A stretch of DNA of 7,680 nucleotides from Thermoplasmata archaeon. Its GTDB lineage: Archaea; Thermoplasmatota; Thermoplasmata; Thermoplasmatales; Thermoplasmataceae. Location of the stretch: contig JAJZKX010000075.1 of the NCBI GenBank assembly GCA_021850745.1, positions 1-7,680 on the forward strand, written 5' to 3'. The position numbers were made by a program, and so were the translations under genes. The notes under the pieces are model-generated. The model searched no databases, had not been told where the DNA came from, and worked only from the letters and a program-made list of their open reading frames with translations. The first letter of the stretch is position 1, and each line of letters opens with the position of its first letter. Shown here in pieces: positions 6,745 through 7,680 of the stretch.

Positions 6745-7283
6745 GATACTTCCTCTCCATTTAGAACCTTCATGACCCTGTAGGGCAGAAGGCTCCTGTT
6801 AATGGGGGTAATATCGAAAACTCTTACTCCTTCAAGGGCCCTTATTTCCTGCAGTACAGGATTCCTTGATTTTTTATGTACCGTTACAATCATTGGCTTT
6901 ACATAATTCAGAGTGTCGTTGATCTCCTTCTGGACATTTTTTGTAGTCAGTTCCAGTTTGCCTATTTCATCAATTACTATTACATCAGCAGATTCCCTCG
7001 CCCTCTGAAGGCATGGGATCAGGATTTCTTCCAGAAGTTTAGTGTCCACGCCAATTTTGTCTATCTTTACCCTTGATACAAGGCCAATTTCTGCAAAAAC
7101 AACCTTTTTCTTGGAGTATATGTCAAAAATAGTATATCCGGTAAGTTTATTCTGGTCAAAAATTTCCCCGACGAGAACTCCCTGTACCTCTTTGTCCTGA
7201 TTTCTAAGCATTTCCATTATTTTTGCGAGCGCATCTGATTTTATTGGCCCTACCGGTCCTGTAATTCCTATCTTTACCGCCAT
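6741..7283 (-). CDS. THEP1-like P-loop NTPase with a degenerate Walker A motif
   Basis: The protein (180 residues) follows the layout of the archaeal/bacterial THEP1 nucleoside-triphosphatase family, whose physiological role is unclear. The N-terminus KIGITGPVGPIKSDAL aligns with the family P-loop, but the Gly before the Lys is replaced by Ile14. Lys15 and Ser16 are kept. The Walker B region VIVIDEIGKLEL (101-112) is intact, followed by VTVHKKS and a late NRSLLPYRV segment. Two starts are possible: ATG at 7289 overlaps the mptD stop as ATGA, but its GAGG lies only one base away. ATG at 7283 has the same GAGG at 7 nt and gives the family-like MAVKIGITG, so it is preferred. Whether it still hydrolyses nucleotides is uncertain. 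Its end overlaps the trm1 start. Confidence 0.87.
   Translation of the reverse strand: MAVKIGITGPVGPIKSDALAKIMEMLRNQDKEVQGVLVGEIFDQNKLTGYTIFDIYSKKKVVFAEIGLVSRVKIDKIGVDTKLLEEILIPCLQRARESADVIVIDEIGKLELTTKNVQKEINDTLNYVKPMIVTVHKKSRNPVLQEIRALEGVRVFDITPINRSLLPYRVMKVLNGEEVS
6752..6758 (-). promoter_or_regulatory. Shine-Dalgarno sequence pointing to an ATA start of trm1
   Basis: On the minus strand GGAGAGG is followed by 7 nt and then ATA at 6744-6742. It lies near the end of the NTPase gene. The spacing matches the SDs of the other internal genes here (6-8 nt), while the nearest standard start codon, TTG at 6627, is about 125 nt away. Confidence 0.65.
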
Positions 7284-7285
7284 TT

Positions 7286-7648
7286 TCATTCCTCTATAGT
7301 CATTAATGGGTAGTCGAGTTTTTCCACGTACCTCATTCTTACCCTTACTTCTTCGCTTTTGTATTTAACCGTTAATGATACATCAAGCATCTCACCCTTT
7401 AGCGTTTCATATTTGTAGTGCCCCGTGGTTTTCTTAACCATTGATTTATTTATTCTCACATCTGCCTTCTCCACAAAAGGCTGAACCATGACACTCTGCC
7501 TTATTGCCGTTTCTATTGCCTCAATGTTAGTAAGGTTCATGGGAATGCCTATATATTGGTGGTAAATCGAACCAAGTTTGATTCCTGCCTCAAACACAGC
7601 TCTTTCCCTGTCTGTACAATGAAAATATGAGGCTGCTTCGTCATTCAC
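7286..7648 (-). CDS. mptD: Archaeal-type dihydroneopterin aldolase (MptD family, DUF372)
   Basis: MptD cleaves 7,8-dihydroneopterin to 6-hydroxymethyl-dihydropterin and glycolaldehyde in the synthesis of archaeal pterin cofactors (methanopterin or folate type). It is unrelated to bacterial FolB. The 120-residue length fits the family. The diagnostic N-terminal half TDRERAVFEAGIKLGSIYHQ (12-31) is followed by IGIP and a helix ending in QSVMVQPFVE (51-60). Glu20, His30, Gln56 and Tyr107 correspond, from memory of the Methanocaldococcus enzyme, to proposed active-site residues. GTG at 7648 is chosen because the protein begins at the expected place and an AT-rich box lies about 20-30 bp upstream, suggesting a leaderless transcript. 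An ATG at 7644 is out of frame. It heads the operon and overlaps or abuts the NTPase gene at 7286-7289. Confidence 0.92.
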   Translation of the reverse strand: MNDEAASYFHCTDRERAVFEAGIKLGSIYHQYIGIPMNLTNIEAIETAIRQSVMVQPFVEKADVRINKSMVKKTTGHYKYETLKGEMLDVSLTVKYKSEEVRVRMRYVEKLDYPLMTIEE

Positions 7649-7667
7649 GTTGACCGTATTTAAAAAC

Positions 7668-7678
7668 TTATAATAAAA
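7668..7678 (-). promoter_or_regulatory. TATA-like promoter box of the mptD operon
   Basis: On the minus strand a TTTTATTATAA run lies about -20 to -30 from the GTG at 7648, fitting a leaderless start. A second AT-rich run nearer the gene (7657-7666, TTTTTAAATA) would place transcription inside the coding region and fits less well. Confidence 0.45.
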
Positions 7679-7680
7679 GT

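Overview
The window looks like chromosomal core sequence from an archaeon, most likely a member of the Thermoplasmatales or a close relative. The evidence is two archaeal ether-lipid enzymes, a CTP-type riboflavin kinase fused to a winged helix, an archaeal-type dihydroneopterin aldolase, Trm1, and TATA boxes placed for leaderless transcripts. The order-level assignment is inference from protein character; no search was run. I saw no mobile element, CRISPR array, tRNA or rRNA.

Layout. On the + strand, a PIN-domain nuclease (about 7-360) overlaps and is translationally coupled to rbkR (351-1040). Everything else is on the - strand in three operons. (a) purS-purL-orf87 (3850 down to 1030) carries two FGAM synthase subunits and an unrecognised 87-residue protein; its tail overlaps the end of rbkR by 11 bp. 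(b) A UbiA-type DGGGP synthase and GGGP synthase (5552 down to 4003) carry out the two successive prenyl transfers that start archaeal membrane lipid synthesis. (c) mptD, a THEP1-like NTPase and trm1 (7648 down to 5662) form a tightly packed run with overlapping genes. The two gaps, 3851-4002 and 5553-5661, hold promoters and no gene.

The operon-head genes (purS, ubiA, mptD) each have an AT-rich TATA-like box about 20-30 bp before the start codon and no good Shine-Dalgarno (SD) sequence, so they are probably leaderless. Internal genes (rbkR, purL, the GGGP synthase, the NTPase, trm1) have good SD sequences 6-8 nt before the start.

The most notable observation is that two genes appear to lack any ATG, GTG or TTG start compatible with their conserved N-termini. 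trm1 fits an ATA start with a 7-nt-spaced SD and a 4-nt ATAA overlap with the upstream stop. The PIN gene fits an ATT start giving a canonical PIN N-terminus. Calling only standard starts would remove 39 residues from Trm1 and the first catalytic Asp from the PIN protein. The THEP1-like NTPase also has a degenerate Walker A loop.
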